A DNA stretch of 34,461 nt from an uncultured Bacteroidota bacterium. GTDB taxonomy: Bacteria > Bacteroidota > Bacteroidia > Flavobacteriales > Flavobacteriaceae. The notes beneath the pieces are model-generated. The model had not been told where the DNA came from, ran no database searches, and saw only the letters and a list, made by a program, of their open reading frames with translations. Every line of letters starts with the position of its first letter. Within the stretch, counting starts at the first letter, position 1. Location: the NCBI GenBank assembly GCA_913062555.1, contig CAJXVU010000038.1:1-34461 (forward strand), read 5' to 3'. Shown here piece after piece: positions 1 to 8,425 of this stretch. Both the position numbers and the translations under genes were made by a program.

Positions 1-78
1 TGGTTTACCATTGAGTATGTCGAACCTATTGATAATACTTTAAAACAATTTAAAGCACATTTTTCTTTGAAAAGATAA
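1..78 (+). CDS. C-terminal end of a T9SS type-B sorting-domain protein (partial)
   Basis: Only the last 25 codons and the TAA stop are in the window; the 5' part lies outside. The visible peptide ends in FKAHFSLKR, preceded by WFTIEYVEP. This matches the end of the type-B T9SS C-terminal sorting domain (also called the gliding-motility-associated C-terminal domain), which usually closes with a G/A-H-F-S/T-L-K-R motif. Such proteins are exported by Sec and then across the outer membrane by the type IX system. The next gene, six bases downstream, is a PorP/SprF protein, the usual genetic partner of type-B cargo, which supports the call. The passenger domain cannot be judged. Confidence 0.75.
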   Translation, partial: WFTIEYVEPIDNTLKQFKAHFSLKR

Positions 79-84
79 TATAAT

Positions 85-1092
85 ATGAAATTGAAAAACT
101 TTTGTTTAATTACACTAATAGCCCTATTTACACAGCTTTCAGTAGCACAAGAAGGGTTACCAATATATTCCGATTATTTGACTGACAATTACTACTTATT
201 ACATCCTTCTATGGCAGGAGTTGCTAATTGTAGTAAATTGAGAATAACAGGCCGCCAACAATGGTTTGGACAAGATGATGCCCCGAGCTTGCAAACCCTT
301 AGTGTTAATAGTAGAATTGGCGAAACATCATCGGGTGTTGGGGCGATTGTATTTAATGATAAAAATGGATATCATTCACAAACTGGAGTTTATTTAACTT
401 ATGCACATCATTTAATGTTTTCGAGAAATCCTATTGATTTAAATATGTTGTCATTTGGGCTTAGCGCTGGGATGATTCAATATAAACTGGATGAAACTTC
501 CTTTTTGGCAGATGGGTTTGATCCAATTATTGCTGGAATTGAACAAAGTGCAACTAATTTTAATTTGGATTTTGGATTCTCGTACCACTTTATTGATTTT
601 TATGCACATGGAACCATTAAAAATGTGCTAGCCAATGATGGTATAAATTTTAATGAACAAGGCTTGAGTTTTAATAATTTAAGAACATTTTTATTATCAA
701 TAGGAAATGTGTTTAGTAGTATAAATAGTGAATGGAGCTATGAACCTTCAGTGATGTTTATGCATAAGGATGCTACAAAAGAATCTTCATTTGATGCAAA
801 CATGAAGGTGTATAAAAATATGGACTTTGGAAAAGTATGGGCAGGATTTTCATACAGACGGAGTTTAGATGGGGCAGAATTTTTAGATGGGAATGGCGTG
901 AGTAGTCAGAAGCTGCAATATTTTACGCCTTTAGTTGGGGTTAATTATAAGAACTTTGTATTTGCTTATACCTATTCCTACCAAGCTAATTCAGTGGTGT
1001 TCAACAATGGAGGGTTTCATCAATTAACATTGGGAATTAACTTTGGATGCCGAAAGGAGAAGTACGAGTGTAATTGCCCAGCGATAAATTAA
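85..1092 (+). CDS. PorP/SprF family type IX secretion outer-membrane protein
   Basis: The 335-residue product starts with a Sec signal peptide ending near SVAQ (residue 22). It continues with the family's typical opening: a YxxNxYxLHPSMAG-like segment and then GRQQWFG around residue 60. Aromatic beta strands alternate through the rest, as expected for an outer-membrane barrel. PorP/SprF proteins are thought to hold or pass T9SS cargo carrying type-B sorting domains at the outer membrane. The gene lies six bases after a gene ending in such a domain, so the two are probably co-transcribed and form a cargo/partner pair. A hairpin terminator follows at once. The ATG start gives a good signal peptide. 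Length is normal for the family. Confidence 0.9.
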   Translation: MKLKNFCLITLIALFTQLSVAQEGLPIYSDYLTDNYYLLHPSMAGVANCSKLRITGRQQWFGQDDAPSLQTLSVNSRIGETSSGVGAIVFNDKNGYHSQTGVYLTYAHHLMFSRNPIDLNMLSFGLSAGMIQYKLDETSFLADGFDPIIAGIEQSATNFNLDFGFSYHFIDFYAHGTIKNVLANDGINFNEQGLSFNNLRTFLLSIGNVFSSINSEWSYEPSVMFMHKDATKESSFDANMKVYKNMDFGKVWAGFSYRRSLDGAEFLDGNGVSSQKLQYFTPLVGVNYKNFVFAYTYSYQANSVVFNNGGFHQLTLGINFGCRKEKYECNCPAIN

Positions 1093-1095
1093 ACA

Positions 1096-1126
1096 AAGAA
1101 CACCTTGAAACTATCAAGGTGTTCTT
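1096..1126. terminator. Rho-independent terminator after the PorP/SprF gene
   Basis: A perfect 13-bp stem (1096-1108 with 1114-1126) and a 5-base loop are followed by a T-rich run, just after the stop codon. The A-rich left flank would give U-rich RNA on the other strand, so it may also stop transcription from the converging vWA gene. Confidence 0.85.
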
Positions 1127-1150
1127 TTTATTACACCTCGCTTTGAGGCA

Positions 1151-1170
1151 TGTACTGAACATGTCGAACG
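1151..1170. repeat. Possible degenerate intergenic dispersed repeat
   Basis: The stretch TGTACTGAACATGTCGAACG resembles the TACTGAGCTTGTCGAAGT-type element that I recall as scattered between genes in many Bacteroidota genomes. A small CCTC/GAGG hairpin sits just before it (1136-1148). Only one copy is visible here, so the call rests on memory of the element. Confidence 0.3.
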
Positions 1171-1215
1171 AGATAGGTCAAAACGATCAAGGATAGTGCC
1201 GTTCAATAAATTTCG

Positions 1216-2337
1216 TTAATTCCATATGTAATTTTTCTTTTTTGCCTGGGTTTTTATCGCCTTAATCATGGCGTTTTCTAATGCATTAGAACCTTTATCC
1301 TGTTGTTGAGTGATGTATTGTTTTCGTTTAATATTTAAAGCTTGTATTTGATTTTGAATATTTTCACGTTCAACGCTTTTTTTCATAACAAAACTCTTAA
1401 TCTCTTTAGGTGATTTTCCCTTAAGCTCTTTTGGTAGCTCTTCAACTTTTAAATCTTCAATGATTACTTCTTCCATTTCTATCGCATCTACTAGATCCCA
1501 GGTAGAATTTTTATATAAATAAGAACTTTTACTAATAGTACGTCCAACAGCGTTGGCATTACTATACGTTTTAGCTTCTGAATCTTGTTCTGCTTGAAGC
1601 GCCATCTTTGCTCTTCCAGAACTTCCGTAAGATATATAGGTTTTGTTTAGTTTTGAATTCAATATTAATATATCTTCATCATAAGGTGATGCGACATGTA
1701 CCGTTGTTTGATTATGGTCTATGGATAAATAATCACCATTAGTAAGTGCAGCACCATCTTTCCAAAACGTGGCAACCCCTTGACCATAATCACCGCAAAA
1801 AATAGAATTGATAGTAACATCTTTTTCATTGGCGTTGGTCGCTGCATCTTTGTAGTTTACCTTGCCTTGGGTGAAGGGCTCATTTCCGGCAATAAAAATA
1901 AGTTTTAAGTCGTCTGGATTATTTCCCCAATCTAATTGATTTAGGGAGGTTTGTATTACCTGTCCACAAAATTCATTTCCACCATTGGTCGTTAAAGAAA
2001 ATAGTTCTTTGGAAATGTCATCTAAATCATTAGTGAAACTTAATACTTGACGAATAAACCCTTCTCTTGAATTTAGACCATCGTTACCGTACTCATAGAT
2101 GGCAATTTGTAAATTGGGACGTACATTATTGCATTGAGCATAAGAGAGTTCATTGATAATACCCCACAATTGTGCTTTTGCTTGGTCAATTAATCCATCC
2201 ATACTATTGCTAGTATCTAATAGCAAAGCAACTTTAATATATTGCTTACTAGGGGTTTCCTTTTTTTCATTGGCATTACATACTGATAAGCCAACCATAA
2301 ATGCCATTAATAGGCATGATTTAAACAGTGATTTCAT
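1216..2337 (-). CDS. Exported von Willebrand factor A (vWA) domain protein
   Basis: The 373-residue product begins with a hydrophobic export signal (residues 1-22). A cysteine at position 20 sits where a lipobox could be (LSVC), but Val before the Cys is unusual, so lipoprotein status is uncertain. The vWA domain spans about residues 34-220 and shows the metal-ion-dependent adhesion motif D41-T-S-N-S45. A charged, helical C-terminal part (about 290-365) contains many Lys, Glu and Gln. vWA domains usually mediate metal-dependent protein binding; the partner here is unknown. The gene follows the SIMPL-domain gene by 13 bases on the same strand, so the two are likely an operon acting in the periplasm or at the cell surface. 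Confidence 0.85.
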   Translation of the reverse strand: MKSLFKSCLLMAFMVGLSVCNANEKKETPSKQYIKVALLLDTSNSMDGLIDQAKAQLWGIINELSYAQCNNVRPNLQIAIYEYGNDGLNSREGFIRQVLSFTNDLDDISKELFSLTTNGGNEFCGQVIQTSLNQLDWGNNPDDLKLIFIAGNEPFTQGKVNYKDAATNANEKDVTINSIFCGDYGQGVATFWKDGAALTNGDYLSIDHNQTTVHVASPYDEDILILNSKLNKTYISYGSSGRAKMALQAEQDSEAKTYSNANAVGRTISKSSYLYKNSTWDLVDAIEMEEVIIEDLKVEELPKELKGKSPKEIKSFVMKKSVERENIQNQIQALNIKRKQYITQQQDKGSNALENAMIKAIKTQAKKKNYIWN

Positions 2338-2350
2338 AGTTCTTCGTTTT

Positions 2351-3064
2351 TTAATTTAATGTAAATCTTGCTAATATGGTTGATTTTAGTAATATAGGTT
2401 TTATGGTTAAATTGGTAATTTCTTCGCTTTTATTTCGTTGTGAAGCATAACTAACTACAACTTCATTTAATGAATTTGAATCATATTTATAGTTGTTATA
2501 ATTTTGTACCTCTTGTATAAAAAGGGCGTTTCCTGCTTTTTGGTCAATTGCTATTGCATATTCATTGGCCTTCTGTTTAGCCATCTTCAATGCCTCTATT
2601 TTATTCTCTAGTTTGAGGTTTTCAAGATTGGAATGGCTGACCTTTTGAATGGATATGTTTGAAATATCAATCACATCTAATGCCCTATATACTTCACCAA
2701 GCATTTTGCCATTATTCACAATAAGTTGATACGTTTTTTTCTTACTCATCTCATTGTCTGCAAAAAATTTCTTTTTATAAAAACCATTAAAATCTATTAC
2801 AGATAAGTTTTTATCTAAATCTAATTCAAGGTTCCTTAATTTTGATAGCATTTGATTTTCTTGTTTTTCAATGCTAATGCGTCCTTTTTTATCGCTCTCA
2901 TTAAGTACTATTCGTAGATAAATTTCATTTGGAGTGATTTCAGTTTCTACTTGTCCCGTAATTTCTATGTATGGTTGATCGATGAAATTTTTTTGCCCAT
3001 TTTGTGAAAATATTGTAGTAGAGAATAATAGAAATATTAATAAAGGTTTTAGGTTAAATGTCAT
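2351..3064 (-). CDS. SIMPL (DUF541) domain protein, exported
   Basis: The 237-residue product has a signal peptide ending near TIFSQ (residue 21). The SIMPL/DUF541 fold then starts at about residue 30 with the typical pattern of an I-x-G-x-x-E start, followed by P-N-E-I-Y-L-R-I. The central part (about 60-200) is a charged region with the expected helices and strands. SIMPL proteins are periplasmic or surface proteins of poorly known function; some are linked to oxidative stress or to signalling partners. It is the first gene of a leftward pair with the vWA gene. Its start is divergent from the histidine kinase gene across a 234-bp gap in which I see no clear promoter match. Confidence 0.9.
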   Translation of the reverse strand: MTFNLKPLLIFLLFSTTIFSQNGQKNFIDQPYIEITGQVETEITPNEIYLRIVLNESDKKGRISIEKQENQMLSKLRNLELDLDKNLSVIDFNGFYKKKFFADNEMSKKKTYQLIVNNGKMLGEVYRALDVIDISNISIQKVSHSNLENLKLENKIEALKMAKQKANEYAIAIDQKAGNALFIQEVQNYNNYKYDSNSLNEVVVSYASQRNKSEEITNLTIKPILLKSTILARFTLN

Positions 3065-3298
3065 GGTATATGTTTTTAATGTTATGTAAACTTATAATCA
3101 AATTTGTTGCCAAAAAAAGCAGAATGAGTGTAAGGGGTCTTTAAATGAGTGAACGTGTACTATTAATGCGTAAAGTGGAATATTTATAGAGAAATCACCT
3201 TAATGAGAGATAAGATGCATTTTATTTTACCATCTAAAGTGTGTAAGTTTACCATATTAGAAACACAATGAAACTAAAATCTATAAAAATTAAAATGT

Positions 3299-5467
3299 GT
3301 GAAAGTATTCAATAGACATATACTAATATATCTGCTTTTGTTTTGCGTTTGTAATTTGAATGCTCAGGACCAAGATTCCAGAACATCAAAGATAACCTTC
3401 ATAGTAAAAGGGTCAGTTATTGAAAGTGACACTTATAAGCCGATTCCTAAGGTCAATATTTTGGTCAATGGAGGCGCGTATACTACAACTAATTCACAAG
3501 GAGAATTTAAAATTGAAGTTGCTAAGGGCGATGAGTTAGTTATTAAACATAGCGACTTTGAAACGGTATATTATATAATAAAAAGCAATGAACGCATAAA
3601 AGTAGAAGTTAAGCCTAATGAATCTATATATTCAAGAAGAAAATGGTCAAAATCTGACCCCAATATTTTTAATTCACTAATTGATTCGGCCGATACTTAT
3701 TTGAAATCAGATGCAGAAAAGAGTATTCAATTTATTACAGATGCCTTGGCTATATCGAGTACAACAAGGGAAAATGCTGAAGTATATGAGAGCTTAGGGG
3801 ATGTTTATTTTGAATGGAATCAGTATGACTTGGCTGTTTCCAATTATAAAATAAGTCTACAAAATTTGACATCTAATGAAGTGCGATTAAAATTGGCAAA
3901 AGCCTTTGAATTCAATAAGAATTATCAAGAATGTATTGGCGTTTATAATGAAATAAATAAAGTAGAGTTAACCAATTGGCAGCTCACTTCATTATATGAA
4001 GGACTTGGTGATGTTCACTTTTTTACAAAAAACTACGAAGCATCTATTGATGCATATAAACTAGGATTAGGCGTTGCAGAGAAACATTTAATAACCCCAA
4101 AAATAACCGATTTAAATTCGAAAATAGCTCAGGCATATAATGCCAGTGGAGCAATGGAAGAAGCAGAAGGATATTTCGAAAATTCACTGAGTTTAGCGGC
4201 AAAAGAAAATAAAAAAAGAGCCGTTGAAGAAAAGGTGAAAGTCGCTGATTTTCAAAATAAAAACCAGGCTTATGATGATGAAATTGTATTACGGAAACAA
4301 GCCTTAATAGAGATTGAAAACATTGAGAGCGATTCTGTTTTTGATAATACAAGTGCGATTACACCTCAAAAACAAAATTATAAAATTGGAAGTGCCTATG
4401 CGTTGCAAAAGGATTTTGAAAATGCAATTCCTTATCTTGAAAAGAGTATTGAAGAAGCCGATGATAAAGAAGATTTAGTGGTGCAAAAAGATGCAACTAG
4501 AAAACTGTCGGAGGTATATCGTGATGCTGGAGAGTCTGAAAAAGCAATTGTAACGGCACGAACTTATGAACGGCTTGTTGATGAATTGTATATTAAAAAA
4601 GAGCAGGAAATCTCTCAGGCGGCTCGTTTGTTAAACGACTTTGCTGCTAAGCAAAATAGAATTTCAAGTTTGGAGAGTGATCGTGCGTTATCAGAAAGTA
4701 AATATCAACTTACTACCGAACGTAATAAACGCCAAAGTCTTATAATTTATTCTTTAATAGGCGGTGTGTTGTTGTTATTAATTGCTGGATATTTTATGTT
4801 TAAAAACATGAAGCAACAAAAGTTGAATAATAATTTACTGGCTTTAAAATCCTTGAGAAGCCAGATGAATCCACATTTCATATTCAACGCTTTAAATTCA
4901 GTTAATAGCTTTATATCTGCTAATGACGAGCGAACTGCAAATAAATATTTGACAGATTTTTCATTATTAATGCGCGCAGTTCTTGAAAATAGTGAGGAAG
5001 ATTTTATTCCTTTAGAAAAAGAAATCGAATTACTAGAATTGTATACTAAGTTGGAACATTTCAGATTTAAAGACAAGTTTAATTATACTATAGCTGTAGA
5101 TGATAATGTAAATATTTCTGAATTTCAAATTCCCCCGATGTTATTACAGCCTTATATTGAAAATGCAGTATGGCATGGGTTGAGATATAAAAAAATAATG
5201 GGAAAGTTGGAGATTGTTATTTCTCAATCTGCGCCTAATGAAATTACAATTACAATCATTGATGATGGTATTGGGCGAGAAAAATCGAAATCATTGAAAA
5301 CACAACATCAGCAAAAGCAAAATTCTAAAGGCATGGGAAATATAAAAAAGCGGGTAGCCATTTTAAATGCCATGTATAGAGATAAGGTAGATGTGTTTAT
5401 TGATGATTATCAAGAGGAAGAAGATAAAGGCACTAAAGTTGTAGTAAGATTAAAAAAGTTTAAATAA
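3299..5467 (+). CDS. TPR-containing LytS/YehU-type sensor histidine kinase with N-terminal carboxypeptidase-regulatory-like domain
   Basis: The 722-residue protein starts at GTG. No in-frame ATG precedes it before a stop at 3284, and the GTG gives a signal peptide ending at LNAQ (residue 23). In order: a carboxypeptidase-regulatory-like beta domain (about 30-105, KPIPKVNILVNG then TTTNSQGEF); TPR helices (about 130-430); a short coiled coil; one membrane span (about 482-502); and the LytS-type kinase. The kinase shows NPHFIFN with phospho-acceptor His526, an N-box with Asn622 (PYIENAVWHG), and glycine-rich ATP-lid motifs DDGIGR and GMGNIKKR. It should sense an envelope signal through the periplasmic TPR part and phosphorylate the LytTR regulator encoded 74 bases downstream. 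A 15-codon ORF (3268-3315) overlaps the start in another frame. Confidence 0.92.
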   Translation: MKVFNRHILIYLLLFCVCNLNAQDQDSRTSKITFIVKGSVIESDTYKPIPKVNILVNGGAYTTTNSQGEFKIEVAKGDELVIKHSDFETVYYIIKSNERIKVEVKPNESIYSRRKWSKSDPNIFNSLIDSADTYLKSDAEKSIQFITDALAISSTTRENAEVYESLGDVYFEWNQYDLAVSNYKISLQNLTSNEVRLKLAKAFEFNKNYQECIGVYNEINKVELTNWQLTSLYEGLGDVHFFTKNYEASIDAYKLGLGVAEKHLITPKITDLNSKIAQAYNASGAMEEAEGYFENSLSLAAKENKKRAVEEKVKVADFQNKNQAYDDEIVLRKQALIEIENIESDSVFDNTSAITPQKQNYKIGSAYALQKDFENAIPYLEKSIEEADDKEDLVVQKDATRKLSEVYRDAGESEKAIVTARTYERLVDELYIKKEQEISQAARLLNDFAAKQNRISSLESDRALSESKYQLTTERNKRQSLIIYSLIGGVLLLLIAGYFMFKNMKQQKLNNNLLALKSLRSQMNPHFIFNALNSVNSFISANDERTANKYLTDFSLLMRAVLENSEEDFIPLEKEIELLELYTKLEHFRFKDKFNYTIAVDDNVNISEFQIPPMLLQPYIENAVWHGLRYKKIMGKLEIVISQSAPNEITITIIDDGIGREKSKSLKTQHQQKQNSKGMGNIKKRVAILNAMYRDKVDVFIDDYQEEEDKGTKVVVRLKKFK

Positions 5468-5541
5468 AACCTTCATAAATACGGGTAGGATATTTAGAAT
5501 ACTGATTAGATGGAGTACATATTTAGAAAAATTAATAACAG

Positions 5542-6276
5542 ATGAAGCTAAATTCAATAATTGTTGAAGACGAAGAAACGAGCAGGTCGATTTTGAGGAA
5601 TTATCTTAAGAAGTACTGTCCAAATGTTTCTGTTTTAGGAGAAGCGGCGAATGTAGATGAGGCTCTGGTTCTTATTAGAAATAATGATCTTGATCTTGTG
5701 TTTCTTGACGTGGAGATGCCATATGGGAATGCTTTCGATTTATTGGATAAAGTAGGAGATAGAACATTTGAAACGGTATTCGTGACGGCATATAATCACT
5801 ATGCGGTCGATGCTTTAAATGCCCATGCATCGTATTATTTAATGAAACCAATATCTATTGATGAACTTATTAAGGCGGTTGATTATGTGGTTGAAATTAA
5901 AACGAAAGAAGATGCTTTACAAGATCAAGTGTTAGTGCCTAAAACGACAAATGTTATTGGTAAAATAACTATCCCACAACAGGATGGATTTGAAGTTATT
6001 GAAACGGCTAATATTTTATATTGTAAGGCAGACGATAATTATACTGAAATCTATTTGAACACCGACAGGAAAAAACTTGTGAGTAAAACACTAAAATATT
6101 TTGAAACAGCTTTAACTAATTCTAGTTTTGCAAGAGTCCATAAATCATATTTGGTGAACGTGAATGAAGTTGTAAAATATAGAAAAGGAAAAGGAGGAAG
6201 CGTTGTATTACGTAATGGAAAGGAAATTATGGTTTCCGCCTCTAGGAAATCTGAATTACTATCTTATTTTAAGTAG
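5542..6276 (+). CDS. LytTR-family DNA-binding response regulator
   Basis: The 244-residue protein has a receiver domain (about 4-118) and a LytTR DNA-binding domain (about 141-244). The receiver carries the acidic pocket D10/E11, phospho-acceptor Asp56 (VFLDVEMP), Thr82 and Lys102 (LMKPI). The LytTR part shows ILYCKADDNYTEIYL and the FARVHKSYLVN motif that precedes the DNA-contacting strands. It is the obvious partner of the upstream LytS-type kinase. The target genes are not shown by the sequence; the downstream carbonic-anhydrase-like gene starts only 116 bases later and could be included. No full-length consensus promoter is visible before it, so co-transcription with the kinase is likely. 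Confidence 0.95.
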   Translation: MKLNSIIVEDEETSRSILRNYLKKYCPNVSVLGEAANVDEALVLIRNNDLDLVFLDVEMPYGNAFDLLDKVGDRTFETVFVTAYNHYAVDALNAHASYYLMKPISIDELIKAVDYVVEIKTKEDALQDQVLVPKTTNVIGKITIPQQDGFEVIETANILYCKADDNYTEIYLNTDRKKLVSKTLKYFETALTNSSFARVHKSYLVNVNEVVKYRKGKGGSVVLRNGKEIMVSASRKSELLSYFK

Positions 6277-6392
6277 CGGACCACTGAGGAAGAAGCGGGC
6301 TCACAAATTAGAATGGTGTATAGACTTAATTTTTAGAGCTATTTGATAGCTACGTCAACTGTAAATATTAACCTCATAAAAAAAATTTAACA

Positions 6393-6905
6393 ATGTCGAT
6401 AATTAAGCCAGTCAATGGAAAATCACCTCAGATACCTGAGGATTGTTATGTTGCAGAAAATGCAACTATAGTAGGAGAAGTAATAATGGGGAGCCAGTGT
6501 AGTGTGTGGTTTAATGCCGTGATTAGAGGGGATGTGCATTATATAAAAATGGGTAACAAGGTGAACATACAAGATGGAGCGGTTATACATGCCACCTATA
6601 AAACATCACCAACCTCAATAGGAAATAATGTCTCAATTGGGCATAATGCTATTGTACATGGTTGTACCATTCATGATAATGTATTGATAGGCATGGGAAG
6701 CATTGTGATGGACGACTGTGTTATTGAAAGTAATAGTATTATTGCTGCTGGGGCAGTAGTTACCAAAAACACTATCGTGAAAGCAGGAAGTATCTATGCT
6801 GGAGTTCCGGCAAAAAAAGTAAAAGATATTAGTAAAGAACTTATCAATGGGGAAATAAATAGAATTGCTGATAACTATGTGAAATATTCAGGTTGGTTTA
6901 AATAA
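6393..6905 (+). CDS. Gamma-carbonic-anhydrase family protein (YrdA/PaaY-like hexapeptide-repeat protein)
   Basis: The 170-residue protein is a left-handed beta helix made of hexapeptide repeats (V-x-G-x-V-I, S-I-G-x-N-V and similar) with a C-terminal helix (about 145-168). Three histidines placed as in gamma-carbonic anhydrases are visible: His66, His84 and His89, plus the R-G-D-V and N-I-Q-D motifs that contact the metal site. The five-residue spacing of the last two matches the archaeal Cam enzyme. It lacks the long N-terminal acidic loop of Cam. Members of this short subgroup are often of uncertain activity, so the physiological reaction (CO2 hydration or CoA-ester related) is not settled. 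It stands alone or follows the two-component pair. Confidence 0.9.
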   Translation: MSIIKPVNGKSPQIPEDCYVAENATIVGEVIMGSQCSVWFNAVIRGDVHYIKMGNKVNIQDGAVIHATYKTSPTSIGNNVSIGHNAIVHGCTIHDNVLIGMGSIVMDDCVIESNSIIAAGAVVTKNTIVKAGSIYAGVPAKKVKDISKELINGEINRIADNYVKYSGWFK

Positions 6906-6981
6906 AGATATCTGTTGAAGGCCATTGTTTTGAGGGCCTAAATTAGATGGAATACAATTACTTTTGTGAGGTAATGTCAAA

Positions 6982-7761
6982 TCAAAAATCTAAATAATCC
7001 ACATTAAAAACGTTTCCTAAAAGCTTAGCCATTATTTCTGGATTTCCATTACTATAAAATTGATTATTAGTTTGAGTAATTTGAGTATTTAGCAAATTTT
7101 GTCGCTCTAATACGGCTTTAGTTTGTCTTGCAACTGCCTCACCAGAGTCAATTATTTTCACATGTGGCGGCAAGAGCTTCAAAAGTAAAGGTGTGAGATA
7201 TGGATAATGAGAACAGCCCAGCACTAAATAATCAATATGAGCATCAAGCATTGGTTTGAGATATAAGTTGAGGAGTGATTTCATTTCCTCAGAACGAATT
7301 TCTCCACTTTCAATTAGGGGGACAATACCTTCTCCTATTTGTTCTATAACACGAATGTTTCTGGCAAACAAATCTGTAGTTTTATAAAATAAAGCACTTG
7401 ATAAAGTGCCTTTAGTGGCGAGTATACCAACAGCTTTTGTTTTGGTTTGAAGTGCGGCGGGTTTAATTGCCGGCTCAATACCTATAAAAGGGATATGATA
7501 CGATTCGCGAAGCGTTTTAATAGCGTTAGTAGTGGCGGTATTGCAGGCAACCACAATAAGTTTACAGCCCTTGTCAATTAGAAGCTCTGTATTTTTAACA
7601 CTTAACTCCGTAATTATAGATTCACCTTTAGAACCATAGGGCGCATGTTTACTATCGGCAAGATATATGGTGTTCTCATTTGGAAGGAGGACATTAATTT
7701 CTTTCCATATGGAAGTTCCTCCAACTCCAGAATCAAAAATACCTATAGGGCGTTTACTCAT
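6982..7761 (-). CDS. murI: Glutamate racemase
   Basis: MurI interconverts L- and D-glutamate and so supplies D-Glu for the peptidoglycan stem peptide. The 259-residue protein opens with IGIFDSGVGG (Asp10, Ser11). It carries both catalytic cysteines: Cys73 in VVACNTATTNA and Cys183 in LGCSHYPYL, the latter followed by the essential His. Length is normal and the ATG start precedes the motif as usual. It lies downstream of the OmpH genes on the same strand but is separated from them by a strong terminator, so it probably has its own promoter in the 67 bases between that hairpin and its ATG. Confidence 0.97.
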   Translation of the reverse strand: MSKRPIGIFDSGVGGTSIWKEINVLLPNENTIYLADSKHAPYGSKGESIITELSVKNTELLIDKGCKLIVVACNTATTNAIKTLRESYHIPFIGIEPAIKPAALQTKTKAVGILATKGTLSSALFYKTTDLFARNIRVIEQIGEGIVPLIESGEIRSEEMKSLLNLYLKPMLDAHIDYLVLGCSHYPYLTPLLLKLLPPHVKIIDSGEAVARQTKAVLERQNLLNTQITQTNNQFYSNGNPEIMAKLLGNVFNVDYLDF

Positions 7762-7828
7762 ATGGATTAAAATTACGAATTAAAAATACTTAATTAAATG
7801 TCCTTCCGAAGTTTTTTAATTCAAAATA

Positions 7829-7857
7829 AAAAAGCTGTCTTAGAAAGACAGCTTTTT
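7829..7857 (-). terminator. Rho-independent terminator at the end of the bamA-ompH unit
   Basis: A 12-bp perfect stem (7829-7840 with 7846-7857) with loop TAGAA lies just past the stop of the second OmpH gene. On the minus strand it ends in a run of U. It separates the OmpH genes from murI. Confidence 0.9.
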
Positions 7858-7882
7858 ATAATATAATATTTAAGTCGTTTTT

Positions 7883-8392
7883 TTAGAACCCTAACTCCTT
7901 TTTAACATCTGCAAGCAAATCTTTACCATCGGCATAAAGAACTCCTTGACCAGCCATAGAATCTAAAACATAGTTAAATCCTTGTGCTTTCGCTACTGCT
8001 TGAATAGCATCATTAACTTTTTTGTAAATCGGTTGTAATAACTCAGCTTCTTTTTTCTGCATATTTTGTTGAGCCTGAGATCTGTATTGACCAATACTTT
8101 GTTGCATAGCTTGAACTTCCTGACCTCTTTTTGCGTTTTCTTCGTCAGTTTTGTTTGGAGCTTCAGCTTCGTATTGCTTTATTTTATTTTGGTATTCAGT
8201 TGCCATACTTTGGATTTCAACTTCATATGTTTTTCCCAATTTTTCAATTTCTGCTTGAGCAGTTTTTGTTTCCGGCATAGAAGCGACTAGCTCTTGCGTG
8301 TTAATATGGGCAACTTTGCTTTGCGCGTTCATTATACTTGTACTTCCTATTAAAAGTGCAGTTGCTAATACTAAGGTCTTCAAATGTTTCAT
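7883..8392 (-). CDS. OmpH/Skp-family periplasmic chaperone
   Basis: The 169-residue protein has a signal peptide (about 1-23, ending MNAQ), then the typical beta start KVAHINTQELVASMPE. A long, highly charged helical hairpin follows (about 45-125), and then a return strand region with FNYVLDSMAGQGVLYA. This is the Skp/OmpH jellyfish fold, which holds unfolded outer-membrane proteins in the periplasm on the way to the BAM complex. It is the smaller of two adjacent paralogues. It follows the long one by 33 bases and lies downstream of bamA, which fits its role. Length matches the family. Confidence 0.93.
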   Translation of the reverse strand: MKHLKTLVLATALLIGSTSIMNAQSKVAHINTQELVASMPETKTAQAEIEKLGKTYEVEIQSMATEYQNKIKQYEAEAPNKTDEENAKRGQEVQAMQQSIGQYRSQAQQNMQKKEAELLQPIYKKVNDAIQAVAKAQGFNYVLDSMAGQGVLYADGKDLLADVKKELGF

Positions 8393-8425
8393 TTTTAAAA
8401 AAATTATGTTATAAATTGTTGTCTA

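Noticed and set aside
4044..5076. Minus-strand ORFs inside the histidine kinase gene
   Set aside because: They overlap a gene with clear motifs in the other strand and show no recognisable domain.
6919..6939. Hairpin between the carbonic-anhydrase-like gene and murI
   Set aside because: The stem is only 5 bp with an 11-base loop and no T-run, too weak to call a terminator.
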